This document shows, one piece after another, positions 26,093-34,919 of a stretch of DNA of 64,000 nt. This stretch comes from Isosphaeraceae bacterium. Lineage in GTDB: Bacteria; Planctomycetota; Planctomycetia; Isosphaerales; Isosphaeraceae. Each line of letters opens with the position of its first letter. Position 1 is the first letter of the stretch. The stretch is from contig JAJPJC010000450.1 of assembly GCA_021324445.1 (NCBI GenBank), forward strand, positions 17,849-81,848. The letters are read 5' to 3'. A program made the position numbers and the translations under genes. Under the pieces are notes generated by a model. The model saw only the letters and a list, made by a program, of their open reading frames with translations, searched no databases and was not told the DNA's origin.

Positions 26093-26794
26093 TCAGCTTC
26101 GGCCGCGCCCGCTCACCACTTCCCAGATCATCTGGATCACGACCTCGTAGGCATTGCTCCAGCTATTCTCGCGGAAGAACTGGACCGGGGCATCGGGATT
26201 GCCGATGAACGGGCGCAAGACCCATCCCATCTGAATCCCGACGAACACGTAGATGACCAGCCAGGTCCGAAGCATCCAGAGGTGCTTGGGATTCTTGCGG
26301 ATCAACGGGACATAGTCGCGGCGGAGCATTGCCTGGGCGCCGAAGCTGGCGACCGCGAACATCACCCCATTGAACAGGATCGCCGGGTGGTAGTCGCTGC
26401 CCGAGACATACCAGAAGGCGGTGAAGGGGGCCAGCGCCGAGAGGATGACAGTCAGTCCGGCCTGGGTGGTCAGCAAGGCCCGGACCACCTGGGCGAAGTC
26501 GTTCCTCAGACCGAGAAGCGTATTGACGACGAGGAAGCTCGGCAGGCTGAGGGCAAACGTGGTGATGAGCAGGAACGGGACCTTGACCGCCGAGTAGACG
26601 ACCTGCCAGATCCGAGAGCCGCCGATCCCGCCATACGTCCCCATGACCACGCCGTAGAACATCCCGAAGGCCACGATCAACATCGTGAAGCCGCCCAGGG
26701 CCGGCCGGCCGGCGGTCGGCCGCACCCGGACGGCGGAGGCCTCGCCGCGCAGGACGTCGTCAGCAAGTCGGAGCAGGCCGACCAGGGAGCTCAT
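26093..26794 (-). CDS. Conserved polytopic membrane protein (tandem paralogue 2)
   Basis: A 233-residue protein with about six hydrophobic helices. It shares with the gene immediately upstream (26817-27662) the C-terminal box MGWVLRPFIGNPDAPVQFF, and the order of helices and loops (WQVVYSAVKVPFLL, LPSFLVVNTLLG). The conserved GWVLRPFIG.P segment lies between the last membrane helix and a short amphipathic tail. I recognise the family only as a conserved planctomycetal membrane protein and cannot assign a function. The 22-bp gap to its paralogue suggests a two-gene operon, perhaps forming a heteromeric complex. No signal peptide or enzymatic motif is seen. Confidence 0.75.
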   Translation of the reverse strand: MSSLVGLLRLADDVLRGEASAVRVRPTAGRPALGGFTMLIVAFGMFYGVVMGTYGGIGGSRIWQVVYSAVKVPFLLITTFALSLPSFLVVNTLLGLRNDFAQVVRALLTTQAGLTVILSALAPFTAFWYVSGSDYHPAILFNGVMFAVASFGAQAMLRRDYVPLIRKNPKHLWMLRTWLVIYVFVGIQMGWVLRPFIGNPDAPVQFFRENSWSNAYEVVIQMIWEVVSGRGRS

Positions 26795-26816
26795 GGCGCC
26801 GACCTCGCGCGATCGA

Positions 26817-27662
26817 TCAGGAGGAGAGCAAGCGCGCCAACGTCTGGAGGACCGCCAGGAAGAAGTTCGACTCTCGGCCGCGGAACCACGTAAAGGGCAG
26901 TTCCGGTTTGCCGATGAACGGCCGCAAGACCCACCCCATCTGCGCGCCGACCAGTCCGAAGACGATCACCCAGAGCCGGAAGACCGTCTTGACGTGACCG
27001 CTCAGGACGCGATTCTCCAGCGGGTCGAGCGGGCCGGCGGGCGCCGGCGGTTCGGCCGCCGCCGTTGCGGGTTCCGCGCTCTCGGCCCGGGGTCCCAAAC
27101 CCGGTCGCAAGCCCGCGACACTCAGCCGGTGCAGCGTCTGAAGCAGGAACGTCAGGCCCAGCCCGCCCGAGATCCCGAAAACGACCACGTTGAACAGCAC
27201 CATGAACGGATAGCTCGTCGTGCTCACGGAGAAAAACGCCACGATCGGACCCAGTGACGCCAGCACGGCGACCATCACCCCGAGTGAGGCCACCAGCAGG
27301 CGGACCACCATCGATAACGTCAGCCGCGACCCGACCAGCGCGTTGAAAACATACAGCGAGGGCAAGGTCACCAGCAGCGTCAGGTAGAACAACAGCGGGA
27401 CCTTGATCATGCTCGCCACCACCTGCCACAGGTTCGGCCCCTCGGTGCGGAACAGGGCGAACGTGCCCATGCAGATCCCGTACACCATGCCCAGGACGAT
27501 GATGCAGGCCGACAGCCGACCCGGCGAGATCTCCAGGCCCCCCGCCCGGAGGGTCGAGACTCCCGTCAGCTCTCCCTGGAGCAGCCGGTCGAGCTCTCGA
27601 AACCAGCTCAACCTGTTCCGTCCCCCTTTCAACTCGCCTTCGACGTATGCCATCGGCCCCAC
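26817..27662 (-). CDS. Conserved polytopic membrane protein (tandem paralogue 1)
   Basis: A 281-residue paralogue of the downstream gene. It has about six hydrophobic helices, with matching segments LWQVVASMIKVPLLFYL and LPSLYVFNALVG. A Pro/Ala-rich cytoplasmic insert sits at about residues 195-220 before the last helices. The C-terminal GAQMGWVLRPFIGKPELPF box is nearly the same as in its partner. ATG 27662 is used; ATG 27653 (MAYVEG) is an equally good start. The pair arose by duplication and has diverged widely outside the box. No function can be assigned. Confidence 0.75.
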   Translation of the reverse strand: MGPMAYVEGELKGGRNRLSWFRELDRLLQGELTGVSTLRAGGLEISPGRLSACIIVLGMVYGICMGTFALFRTEGPNLWQVVASMIKVPLLFYLTLLVTLPSLYVFNALVGSRLTLSMVVRLLVASLGVMVAVLASLGPIVAFFSVSTTSYPFMVLFNVVVFGISGGLGLTFLLQTLHRLSVAGLRPGLGPRAESAEPATAAAEPPAPAGPLDPLENRVLSGHVKTVFRLWVIVFGLVGAQMGWVLRPFIGKPELPFTWFRGRESNFFLAVLQTLARLLSS

Positions 27663-27769
27663 CCTCCCCGAACGCCCTTGGTCGTGAGATCCTCACTTTG
27701 CAAGACAAAGTCCTCGGTGTCAAGGGGGCACCGAGGGGTGACCCTTCGCGTCGTGTCGGCACTGGATCC

Positions 27770-30700
27770 TCACTGACCACGGACCACTGGCTCCTGACCA
27801 CTGCCGGAGCGGATCCAGGCGAGGATGGCGCGATAGGCGGGGTGGTCGGTGCTGTCCCATCGCGGTCCGCCGACATGGGTCAAGCCGGTGGGGCTGGAGG
27901 AATCGGGGCCCCCCTGCCCTTGCGGGCTCCGCGGCTTGCGGAGGATCAAGCTGGATTCAGGGTCGCCCAGGTTGACGACCTTCAGCGCCGCGTTGTAATT
28001 GATCCGGACGGCCTCGTCGCTGGGGCTGCGTGGATCGGCCTCGGCGATGCGGAGGATCGTGTGCGTGGCGTGGCAGGAGGCACAGGCGTGGCCATCCTCG
28101 CCGGGCTGGTAGAACAGCGGATTGACCGTGCGCCGGAAGGTCTCCAGGCTCAACTGCCGGGGACGGCCGAGCAGGACGTCGGGCACCACCCGGGCGGGAT
28201 CGGCGCCCTGGACCCTGAGCACGGCCTGCGCCCGTGCCGCCAGCGCCGGGTCGGACTCCAGCGCCTTGACCCGACGCGCCAGCGCCCTCTCCTCCTTCCG
28301 GATCAGCCCCTGCCGCTCGACGGTCGCCAGCGCGGCCAGGCGGACCTGGCCGTCGGGATCGATCAGGAGCTGCTTGAGGTATTCGCGCGCGTCGGACCGG
28401 CCCCAGAAGCCGGGCTTGGTCGAGGCGAGCTCCAGGCCCAGCCGGCGCAGGGCGGGTGAGTCATCCACCAGGGCCGCGAGCAACAGCGCGGTCGAGGCCT
28501 TGCCTGCCCAGAGCGCGGGCATCGCGTTGATGCCCCGGAGCGCTCGATCGCGGACCTCGGCCGAGGGGTCGGTCACGGCGGCGCGGAGGACTTGCAACAC
28601 CTGTTCCCGAGGGCTGGCGCGATCCGCCAGCGCCGGCCGCCCGAGCAGGGCCTCGAGAGCCTGGAGCCGATGCGGCGGCGCGAGCCGCGCCCAGGAATGG
28701 AGAACGATCGAGAGCACCTCCGCGTCGCGGAGGACCGGCCAGCGGAGCACGGGCAGGAGGCTGGGCGCGGCGTCGCCTCGGTTCATCAGCCGGCGGATCG
28801 CGGCCATCACCTCGGGCTGGCCGGCCAGCCGCTCGTTCCGGCCGATCGCCTGCAAGATCGCGCCGCGATCCTCCGCGCCGCCCTCCAGGGCCGTCACGAT
28901 CATCGCCAATCGGTCCGGGTCGGACTCGGCACCGCGAAGGTCCAGGTCGCCGGCGGCGACCGCCCGCGCGGCGGCGCGGACGCCGGCCTCGGGGTCGCCC
29001 AGTCGACGCAGCAGCGCCTGCTGGATCGCGGTGCTGTGGCTCCGGGCGGGTACCTGGAAGAAGCCGGCGAGCTGCACCGCCTGCCGGCGCGGCGTGTTGG
29101 GCAGGTCGGCCGTCAAGAGGGGAACAAACGCGGCCTCGAGGTCCTTCAGATCGGGCTCCCCGAGGAAGCCGAACTCCCGGTCGTTGCCGACGTCGATCAT
29201 TCCCGTGGGTTGGCGCGCATAGCCGCGGCCCTTGAAGAACGACCCGTCGAAGGCCGCGAGGACGGCGCTGCGCTGGAGTGGATTCCCCCGCTCCAGCGCG
29301 GTGAGGACCGGCTTCAAGAGCACGGCGCGCTCGAAGGCTTTCCGCGCCTCCAGAATGCGGGGCCGCATCGCTTGCGGCAGCTCCTCGAGGTTCTTCTGGA
29401 GGCTGACGCCGCCTCCCAGGTTCTCGTCGAGCATGATATACAGACCTTCGCTCAGGTTCTTCCGAATGACCGGGACCTCGGGCTCGGCCATCCGCGCCAG
29501 GTAGGTCTCGACCACCCGGCGCGCGAACGCCCAGTCGCGCGTGCGGTAGAACCACTGGCGCAACGTCCGGAGGGCCTGGAGTCGCGTCCAGAGGTCCTCA
29601 TCGCCGCAGAGCTTGAACAGGGGCTCGGCCAGCTCGAGCCGTTCGTCCATGCCGAAGAACTGGTAGGCGAAGATCCGCGTGGCGCCGCGGCGCGTCCTCG
29701 GGTCCGGGTCCTCGAGCGCCGCGCGGATCGCATCCTGGCCGATCCCCTGGTTGCCGAGTCGTCTCAAGGCCCACGCCGCGGATCGCCAGACGATCTTGGA
29801 CGGGTCGCGGAGGCGACTCACGAGAGGAGCGACCGACGAGGGCTGACCCAGGCGGCCCAGGCCGGCCGCGGCCGCGGCGCGGACCAGGGGCTCGGGATGC
29901 TCCAGGAGCGGATTGATCGCGCGCGCGAAGCGCGGGCGGTCGGCCTCGGGGACGTCCCAGAGGTTCTCGAGGTCATCGAGGGTGTGGACCATCGTGTCGG
30001 TCCGGGGCAGCCGCGCCGGGCCGTCGTCGCGGTTGCCCCAACCCCGCAGCGGCGCGGCCGGCCGGGGGAAGGCTTCGGCCAGGGCCATGACGGCGTATCG
30101 CGTCTCGCGCATCGGCGTGCGGAAATTCTCGTGAGTTGTTGTCTGGATCCAGCCCCCGAAGTCTTGTTGCTGGCTCAACAGGAATCGCAGCGCCTTGGCG
30201 ATGGCCGGATGGTCGCGCGGCAGGCCGATGCGGAGCAGCGTCCAGGTGAGCTGGCCGGTCGTATAGACCGCGCTGGCGCCCGGTCCAGAGTCGAGCTCAT
30301 ACCAACCGCCGTCGGCATTCTGGAAATACAACAGCGCCCCGGTCTCGCGCTGGATCTTGTTCGCGAACGCGGTCTTATCGATCAGCCACCAGGCATAGAG
30401 CCGGTGGATGCGGTCCTGGAGCGTCTCGGCGCGGCGGTCGGCCGCGCGCTCGCCGAGGATCGCCGCAATCCGCTCCGCCGCCTGCTTCCAGCCCTCGTCC
30501 CCGTTGCGCCGACCCAGCTCGTTCAGGACGCGCCAATCGCGCCAGGCGAAGCCGAACTTGCTGTCCAGCGGGATGACGCCGTTGACCTCGTCCGAAGGCA
30601 GGTTCCCCCGCGATTCCCAGGCGCGCTGCAAGAAGGGCGCGAACCGCTCGACGGTCCGGGTCTCCCGACGCGACACCTGCCGCTCGAAGTCCAGCAGGAT

Positions 30701-31930
30701 GCCCCCTTGCTTCCCCTGGGCCTGGAGCGGGATCGCGATGAAGCGCTGCCAGTAGAGCCCGTCATCACCGTAAAGGGGTGTGATCGAGTTGTAAAGCCGG
30801 TCGATCACGTACTGGAAGTTCGACTTGGAGCGGATGGGATAGCCGTTGCGATGCGCCACCAGGTTGGCCTCGGTCGAGAAGCTCGACGGGTGGCAGGCCG
30901 TGCAGCGCGTGGCCGTATCGTGGAGGTTGTCGGCGCGGACGTAGATGTTCCCCTCGCGCGGGATCTGGGCGAACCAGGCATCGCCGACGTTGATGATGTA
31001 GTGCATCCCGGCCTCGACAGCCAGGGCCGGGTCGTCATAGGGCGGAACGGGCAAGACCCGGGTCCGCAAGATGTAATCCGGGTGGTTGGCGTTGACCTCG
31101 AGATAATACGTCCCGCGCGCAAAGGTCCGGCTGATGTGCTTGGAGTACCGCTCGCGCTCGCGGTCGTGGACGATCTCCATCGGGTCCTTGCCCTGAAGGT
31201 AGGGCACGGGCCGGCCGGACTTCGCGTCGACCGTGTAGACTCTGAGGTTGGCCGAGACATCGCGGTCGAGGAGGTCGAGCTGGAAATAGACCAGGATCGG
31301 CTTGTCTCCGGTCACCTCGAACCGGAACCAGTCCAGGCCCGACTTCCCTTCGCTCGTGTTGTCGAGGTAATCGACGTCGTCGGCCGAGCCATGGACGTCC
31401 CGGCCAAGCCGCAGCTCATTGGCTTGCTGCCAGGAATCATTGGGCTCGGCCTCGAGCGCCGCCCGGTCGGATCCCGGAAGAGGGAGGTGGGTCCATTCGA
31501 CGCGGGCAGTCAGGACGGACGGAGAGGAACTCGATTTCCGGACGAGCGTCAGGCTCGCCTGGCCGTCGCGCGACGGCCGATACGGGAGATAAAAGTCGGG
31601 ATCGCCCGCGTGCAGCTCCTTGCGGAACCGATCGGCGCCCGATCCCGCCAGGTCCACCTCGAGCCGGTCCGTCGGCGCGATGGGTCCGCCCTCGAGCGTG
31701 ACCAGCAGGCGATAGGTTTCGCCGGCCTTCAGGCCGCCCAGCGAACGGGTCTGGCGCTGGCCGCTCAAGAGCGAGATCGTTCGTGGTGGCGCGGGACCCG
31801 ATGGCTTGGTGTCGCCGGCGGGTTGAGTCTCGGCGGGGACTGAAAGGACCCACCCCATCAGCATCGCAAGAACCGCGAGGACTGTCCCAGCCGCTCCTGG
31901 AAGTCGCTGGCTTCCTCCCGTCGATGACAT
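27770..31930 (-). CDS. Very large secreted diheme protein with toroid (squalene-cyclase-like) and HEAT repeats
   Basis: About 1386 residues from ATG 31930 (an in-frame ATG 36 bp upstream is possible, but the signal peptide starts better here). Order of parts: signal peptide (about 1-33), a beta-rich region with galactose-binding-like features (to about 320), a first heme site CTACH near residue 341, an alpha-alpha toroid region with NADGGWYE and QQDFGGW repeats (about 520-640), a long series of HEAT repeats (about 690-1230), and a second heme site CASCH near residue 1281. The C-terminus ends in a Planctomycete-type cytochrome c domain. It should be a periplasmic redox or scaffold protein; the substrate is unknown. 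The combination of two c-type hemes around a toroid and HEAT solenoid is known from planctomycete cytochrome families, but this layout is unusual. Confidence 0.75.
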   Translation of the reverse strand: MSSTGGSQRLPGAAGTVLAVLAMLMGWVLSVPAETQPAGDTKPSGPAPPRTISLLSGQRQTRSLGGLKAGETYRLLVTLEGGPIAPTDRLEVDLAGSGADRFRKELHAGDPDFYLPYRPSRDGQASLTLVRKSSSSPSVLTARVEWTHLPLPGSDRAALEAEPNDSWQQANELRLGRDVHGSADDVDYLDNTSEGKSGLDWFRFEVTGDKPILVYFQLDLLDRDVSANLRVYTVDAKSGRPVPYLQGKDPMEIVHDRERERYSKHISRTFARGTYYLEVNANHPDYILRTRVLPVPPYDDPALAVEAGMHYIINVGDAWFAQIPREGNIYVRADNLHDTATRCTACHPSSFSTEANLVAHRNGYPIRSKSNFQYVIDRLYNSITPLYGDDGLYWQRFIAIPLQAQGKQGGILLDFERQVSRRETRTVERFAPFLQRAWESRGNLPSDEVNGVIPLDSKFGFAWRDWRVLNELGRRNGDEGWKQAAERIAAILGERAADRRAETLQDRIHRLYAWWLIDKTAFANKIQRETGALLYFQNADGGWYELDSGPGASAVYTTGQLTWTLLRIGLPRDHPAIAKALRFLLSQQQDFGGWIQTTTHENFRTPMRETRYAVMALAEAFPRPAAPLRGWGNRDDGPARLPRTDTMVHTLDDLENLWDVPEADRPRFARAINPLLEHPEPLVRAAAAAGLGRLGQPSSVAPLVSRLRDPSKIVWRSAAWALRRLGNQGIGQDAIRAALEDPDPRTRRGATRIFAYQFFGMDERLELAEPLFKLCGDEDLWTRLQALRTLRQWFYRTRDWAFARRVVETYLARMAEPEVPVIRKNLSEGLYIMLDENLGGGVSLQKNLEELPQAMRPRILEARKAFERAVLLKPVLTALERGNPLQRSAVLAAFDGSFFKGRGYARQPTGMIDVGNDREFGFLGEPDLKDLEAAFVPLLTADLPNTPRRQAVQLAGFFQVPARSHSTAIQQALLRRLGDPEAGVRAAARAVAAGDLDLRGAESDPDRLAMIVTALEGGAEDRGAILQAIGRNERLAGQPEVMAAIRRLMNRGDAAPSLLPVLRWPVLRDAEVLSIVLHSWARLAPPHRLQALEALLGRPALADRASPREQVLQVLRAAVTDPSAEVRDRALRGINAMPALWAGKASTALLLAALVDDSPALRRLGLELASTKPGFWGRSDAREYLKQLLIDPDGQVRLAALATVERQGLIRKEERALARRVKALESDPALAARAQAVLRVQGADPARVVPDVLLGRPRQLSLETFRRTVNPLFYQPGEDGHACASCHATHTILRIAEADPRSPSDEAVRINYNAALKVVNLGDPESSLILRKPRSPQGQGGPDSSSPTGLTHVGGPRWDSTDHPAYRAILAWIRSGSGQEPVVRGQ

Positions 31931-32154
31931 TGGCGGCCTCTCCCGGTTGCCTTCCGAACGCGGCACTCGTTTCCCATTTCGGACGCCTCGCGGTCGGCGA
32001 TCGTCCGGGTCTGATCATCTTACCGCAATCCCGATGAGGGCTTCAAACGTGGGAGCGGAGCGGGCGAGCCTCGGGCCAAGCCCGGGCCTGGCGACCGCCG
32101 CGCCCTCCCGCGAGGTCTCTCCCCGGGGTAAAGTGAGACGTTTTCAACAACCCC

Positions 32155-32211
32155 GTAGGTCAGGCTTTCAGCCTGACGTGCCTGGAGAGTCAGGCTGAAA
32201 GCCTGACCGAC
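32155..32211. repeat. Palindromic repeat GTCAGGCTTTCAGCCTGAC
   Basis: Two adjacent palindromic units (32159-32177 and 32189-32207), inverted copies of each other, each a near-perfect palindrome. A variant of the same element lies at 59668-59722. It precedes the ATG at 32228 by 17 bp and could affect translation of that gene by hairpin formation. Confidence 0.8.
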
Positions 32212-32227
32212 TTTGAGAGGAGGCTCG

Positions 32228-33352
32228 ATGAAGCCGCTGCCCTTGTCGATCGTGGTTTGTGCCGTCATGACGTGCCCCGCGGCCGGGGGCGACGGGGCGG
32301 AAGACACCGCGCCGGCGGGCCTGGCGGGGAAGCTCCACGTCGTCCCGACGCCGATTCGCTCCTACCGATTGCTGATGATGACCATGGACGACGACGGCTA
32401 CGTCTGGGCCGGTTCCATCCACCGGGTCTTCCACCGTTACGACCCTCGGACCGGCGCGGTCCGGACCATCCGGCTCCCCTATGACGCCACGGCCTGCGCC
32501 TGCCTCTGCCTGGGCGAGAAGATCTCCATCCTGGGGCAGACCTACCCGCGCTTGATCATCTACAACCGCAAGACCGAGACGTTCCGCGAGGCCGGTTATC
32601 CCTCGCCGCGACCCGACGTCTGGTACGGCCAGGTCGCGCCGGATCGGCGGCATCTCTACCTGTTCGACCGGGGCTCAGTCGGCGTCATCAAGTGGGACAG
32701 TCAGACGGAGACCGGCAAGCCGATCCCCAGCCCGTACCAGACTCCGCCGCCCGCGAGCGGCCGGATCGAGACCCGGGACAACGCCCTGTGGTGCCACGTC
32801 TGGGGCCCCGGCGCCCAGTACCGGCCGATCGGCATCGCGCGGATGGACCTGACAACCGACAACTTCACCGGCTTTTATCCGTTCCCCGAGGATGACACCG
32901 GCCTCAAGCCGTACAAGGATCCCGAGTCGACCTTCTTCCTGCCCTACTCGCTCAAAGGGAAAGTCGTGCCGTTCGACTTCCGGGCGCGGCGATGGTGCCG
33001 GTTCCTGGACGTCCCGCGGTATGGCGAAGTCTTCGGCTTCCTGGGCGGCCCGATCGTTCACCAGGGTCTGAACTACTTCTCGATGAGCACCTACAACGGG
33101 ACGAAGCTCGGATGCGACCACAAGCCGTTCCACTTCTGCAATTCGATCCTGGAGTTCGACCCGCGGACCCGTCGGTTCGAGGTGCTGACGCTGAAGGCCG
33201 CGGGTGCCTACCACCAGATCGCCTACACGCTGAGCGCCCGGGGCGACTTCTTCGCCACGGGAACAAACATCCGGGAGTCCGACGGAACCCTGAACGCGGA
33301 ACGAGCCGGCGAGGTCGTCTTCTGGCAAACGCGCCGTCCCGAAAAGCCCTGA
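32228..33352 (+). CDS. Secreted propeller-like protein of unknown function
   Basis: A 374-residue protein with a signal peptide (MKPLPLSIVVCAVMTCPAAG). It contains repeated beta-strand blades with D-D-G-Y-V-W-A-G, RYDPRTGAVRTI-like and FDPRTRRFEVL patterns. These recall two-component-regulator or Kelch-type propeller blades, with a Tyr/Phe-Asp-Pro-x-T-x-x-x pattern at about 40-50-residue spacing. GAGAGGAGG just upstream supports ATG 32228. Two cysteine clusters (CACLC and CDH...FC) may form disulfides. No enzymatic motif is seen. It is expected in the periplasm or on the surface, perhaps binding carbohydrate. It is not obviously linked to its neighbours. Confidence 0.68.
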   Translation: MKPLPLSIVVCAVMTCPAAGGDGAEDTAPAGLAGKLHVVPTPIRSYRLLMMTMDDDGYVWAGSIHRVFHRYDPRTGAVRTIRLPYDATACACLCLGEKISILGQTYPRLIIYNRKTETFREAGYPSPRPDVWYGQVAPDRRHLYLFDRGSVGVIKWDSQTETGKPIPSPYQTPPPASGRIETRDNALWCHVWGPGAQYRPIGIARMDLTTDNFTGFYPFPEDDTGLKPYKDPESTFFLPYSLKGKVVPFDFRARRWCRFLDVPRYGEVFGFLGGPIVHQGLNYFSMSTYNGTKLGCDHKPFHFCNSILEFDPRTRRFEVLTLKAAGAYHQIAYTLSARGDFFATGTNIRESDGTLNAERAGEVVFWQTRRPEKP

Positions 33353-33402
33353 GTCTCGGCCGCGCGGCCGGCTCGTTTCTCCCGCTGGCCCCGACTTGCC
33401 GA

Positions 33403-33939
33403 TCAGATCCCGGCGGCCAGGATACTCACATCGACTCCGAAGTAATCGGCCAGCTTGCGGATCATCTGCCGGCTGAAGGGCTTCTTGCCGGCGAGCACTT
33501 CGGAGATCGACGACTTGGGGAGCTTGGTGTCCCGGCTCAACTGCGCCTGCGTGACGCCCTTGGCTTCCATCAGGTGGCGGAGCATGTCGGCGTCCGAGGC
33601 CGGTTCGATCGCGTGGTGGAGATCCTCGTAGGCGGCGACCAGCTCGCTGAGCGCATCGAGATACATCTCCGCACCTTCGTCGAGCTTCCCCTTGGCCAGC
33701 AGGCGATCCATGACCTTCTGAGCTTCAGCCAGATGGGCGTCGGATCGGATCGTCGCCAGGGGAAAGGTGGACACGAGCCCCAGGTAGGATTCACGGCCCT
33801 TGCCCTTGAGCCCGAAATCCACCTCGGCTCCCGTCGGATTGGCCTCCCTTCGTTCCACGCCTTCGCGCCGCCGTCTTGGGAGGGGGCGGCTCGAAGCATC
33901 CGCATTCGTCTTTCCACGTGTCTTTATGATACTCGGCAT
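33403..33939 (-). CDS. higA: HigA-type XRE antitoxin
   Basis: A 178-residue protein whose conserved part begins near residue 52 (YLGLVSTFPLATIRSD). A linker with ATP-independent helices follows and then a C-terminal helix-turn-helix (about 118-170), with TQAQLSRDTKLPKSSISEVLAGKKP the recognition region. This matches HigA antitoxins with an N-terminal dimer/toxin-binding part and a C-terminal DNA-binding domain that represses the operon. ATG 33939 gives a basic 50-residue extension overlapping the toxin gene by 149 bp. A GTG at 33819 would give the more usual length. The downstream position relative to the toxin is typical of the hig order. Confidence 0.85.
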   Translation of the reverse strand: MPSIIKTRGKTNADASSRPLPRRRREGVERREANPTGAEVDFGLKGKGRESYLGLVSTFPLATIRSDAHLAEAQKVMDRLLAKGKLDEGAEMYLDALSELVAAYEDLHHAIEPASDADMLRHLMEAKGVTQAQLSRDTKLPKSSISEVLAGKKPFSRQMIRKLADYFGVDVSILAAGI

Positions 33940-34204
33940 GGGTCATAACCTTCAGGACGAAGACCTTCTGGCTGGAGAAGAGAACGCGCGTGACCAACCG
34001 ATACTGGTTGCCCCCGATGTTGAAGACGATGCAGTTCCCGACGATGCTGGCACTCCCGAAATCGGCTTTGACCTCTCCCCACAACTGCCACGAGACCGTC
34101 CTGCGGTTGACGTGGGTGTACCACGCTCGGAGCGGCCCCGCGGCGGGGCCATGGCCAGGGACCTCCCAGAACTCTCTCAACCGTGCTTTCGAGATGACTC
34201 GCAT
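33791..34204 (-). CDS. higB: HigB-type toxin (mRNA interferase-like)
   Basis: A 137-residue protein. Residues 1-95 match the HigB_toxin family well: MRVISKARLREFWEVPG, the central WGEVKADFGSASIVGN, FNIGGNQYRLVTRVLF, and THAEYHKDTWKDEC at the end of the domain. Members cleave translated mRNA on the ribosome. After residue 100 the chain continues for about 37 residues of Pro/Arg/Gly-rich sequence overlapping higA; this tail has no counterpart in the usual family and may result from loss of the original stop. The N-terminal half is intact, so the toxin is probably active. It is the first gene of the minus-strand higBA operon. Confidence 0.83.
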   Translation of the reverse strand: MRVISKARLREFWEVPGHGPAAGPLRAWYTHVNRRTVSWQLWGEVKADFGSASIVGNCIVFNIGGNQYRLVTRVLFSSQKVFVLKVMTHAEYHKDTWKDECGCFEPPPPKTAARRRGTKGGQSDGSRGGFRAQGQGP

Positions 34205-34250
34205 CCGCTGCTTCCTCGAGGACCAGCCTCGCGAATCCTCTCAGTGACTC

Positions 34251-34492
34251 TCCGGAAAGCCCCGGAGGGGCGGCCGGACGTAGCCAGGGGCGTCAGCCCC
34301 TGGTCGAGCGCACCGCCATCCTCACGGTCTGGGAGCCCCGGAGGGGCGACAGAACCTGCGGTGAGCCCGGGCGTCTGTCGCCCCCCTGGGGCTCAGCTCA
34401 GCAGCGAGGAGCGCTCGGCCGAGCTTCTTCTTCCTTCCAGGGGCTGAGGCCCCTGGCTACGTCCTTTCGCCCCCATCCGGGGGCTTTCCGGA
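34251..34492. mobile_element. MITE-like element with long imperfect terminal inverted repeats
   Basis: The left arm starts TCCGGAAAGCCCCGGAGGGG and continues with ACGTAGCCAGGGG and a CCCCTGG end (34251-34302). The right arm mirrors it and ends GGGGGCTTTCCGGA at 34492. The core of about 130 bp contains a second GCCCCGGAGGGGCGAC unit (34334-34350). No open frame inside resembles a transposase. It lies directly upstream of higB. The rest of the gap to 34919 (about 430 bp) contains nothing I recognise. Confidence 0.75.
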
Positions 34493-34919
34493 TCGCCTAG
34501 CAGTTTAGTTCGCAAAACACGAACCGTCAAGGTCGAGCCGCGGTCCTTCAGGTCGCCATCGAGGCACTGGAGGACAGAGATCGCCGGCCCGAGTGCGCCA
34601 AGCCAAGGAGGCAGAGTCGAGCGCTCGCCGGCGAACCGGTGCGCCGGCCAGATGAGCCGGCCGCGGTTCGTTCTCCCGCGACTTGGGACAGCCGAGAAAA
34701 AAATCCGGTAGTGGCTTGACAATCCCATCCGGCGCGTCATGATGACGATGCCGTGGTGGTAAAGCACGGGCTCAAGTACCAGGGTCGAGGTCCTCGTCCT
34801 GGGGCGTCAGAGCATTGCCTCTTGGCACATCAATCCCGCCTGCGGGAGCGCCCACCTCGTTGTGACACCCACCGCGGCATTTTTCTGCGCTCTTCGAGTG
34901 CGAACACATCACCAGATCC

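Noticed and set aside
28592..31843. A 1083-codon plus-strand open frame
   Set aside because: It is antisense to the diheme/HEAT protein, whose signal peptide and heme motifs are convincing. Its composition is that of a shadow frame.
33992..34447. Plus-strand frame through higB and the MITE
   Set aside because: It is antisense to higB and continues through the palindromic element. No family.
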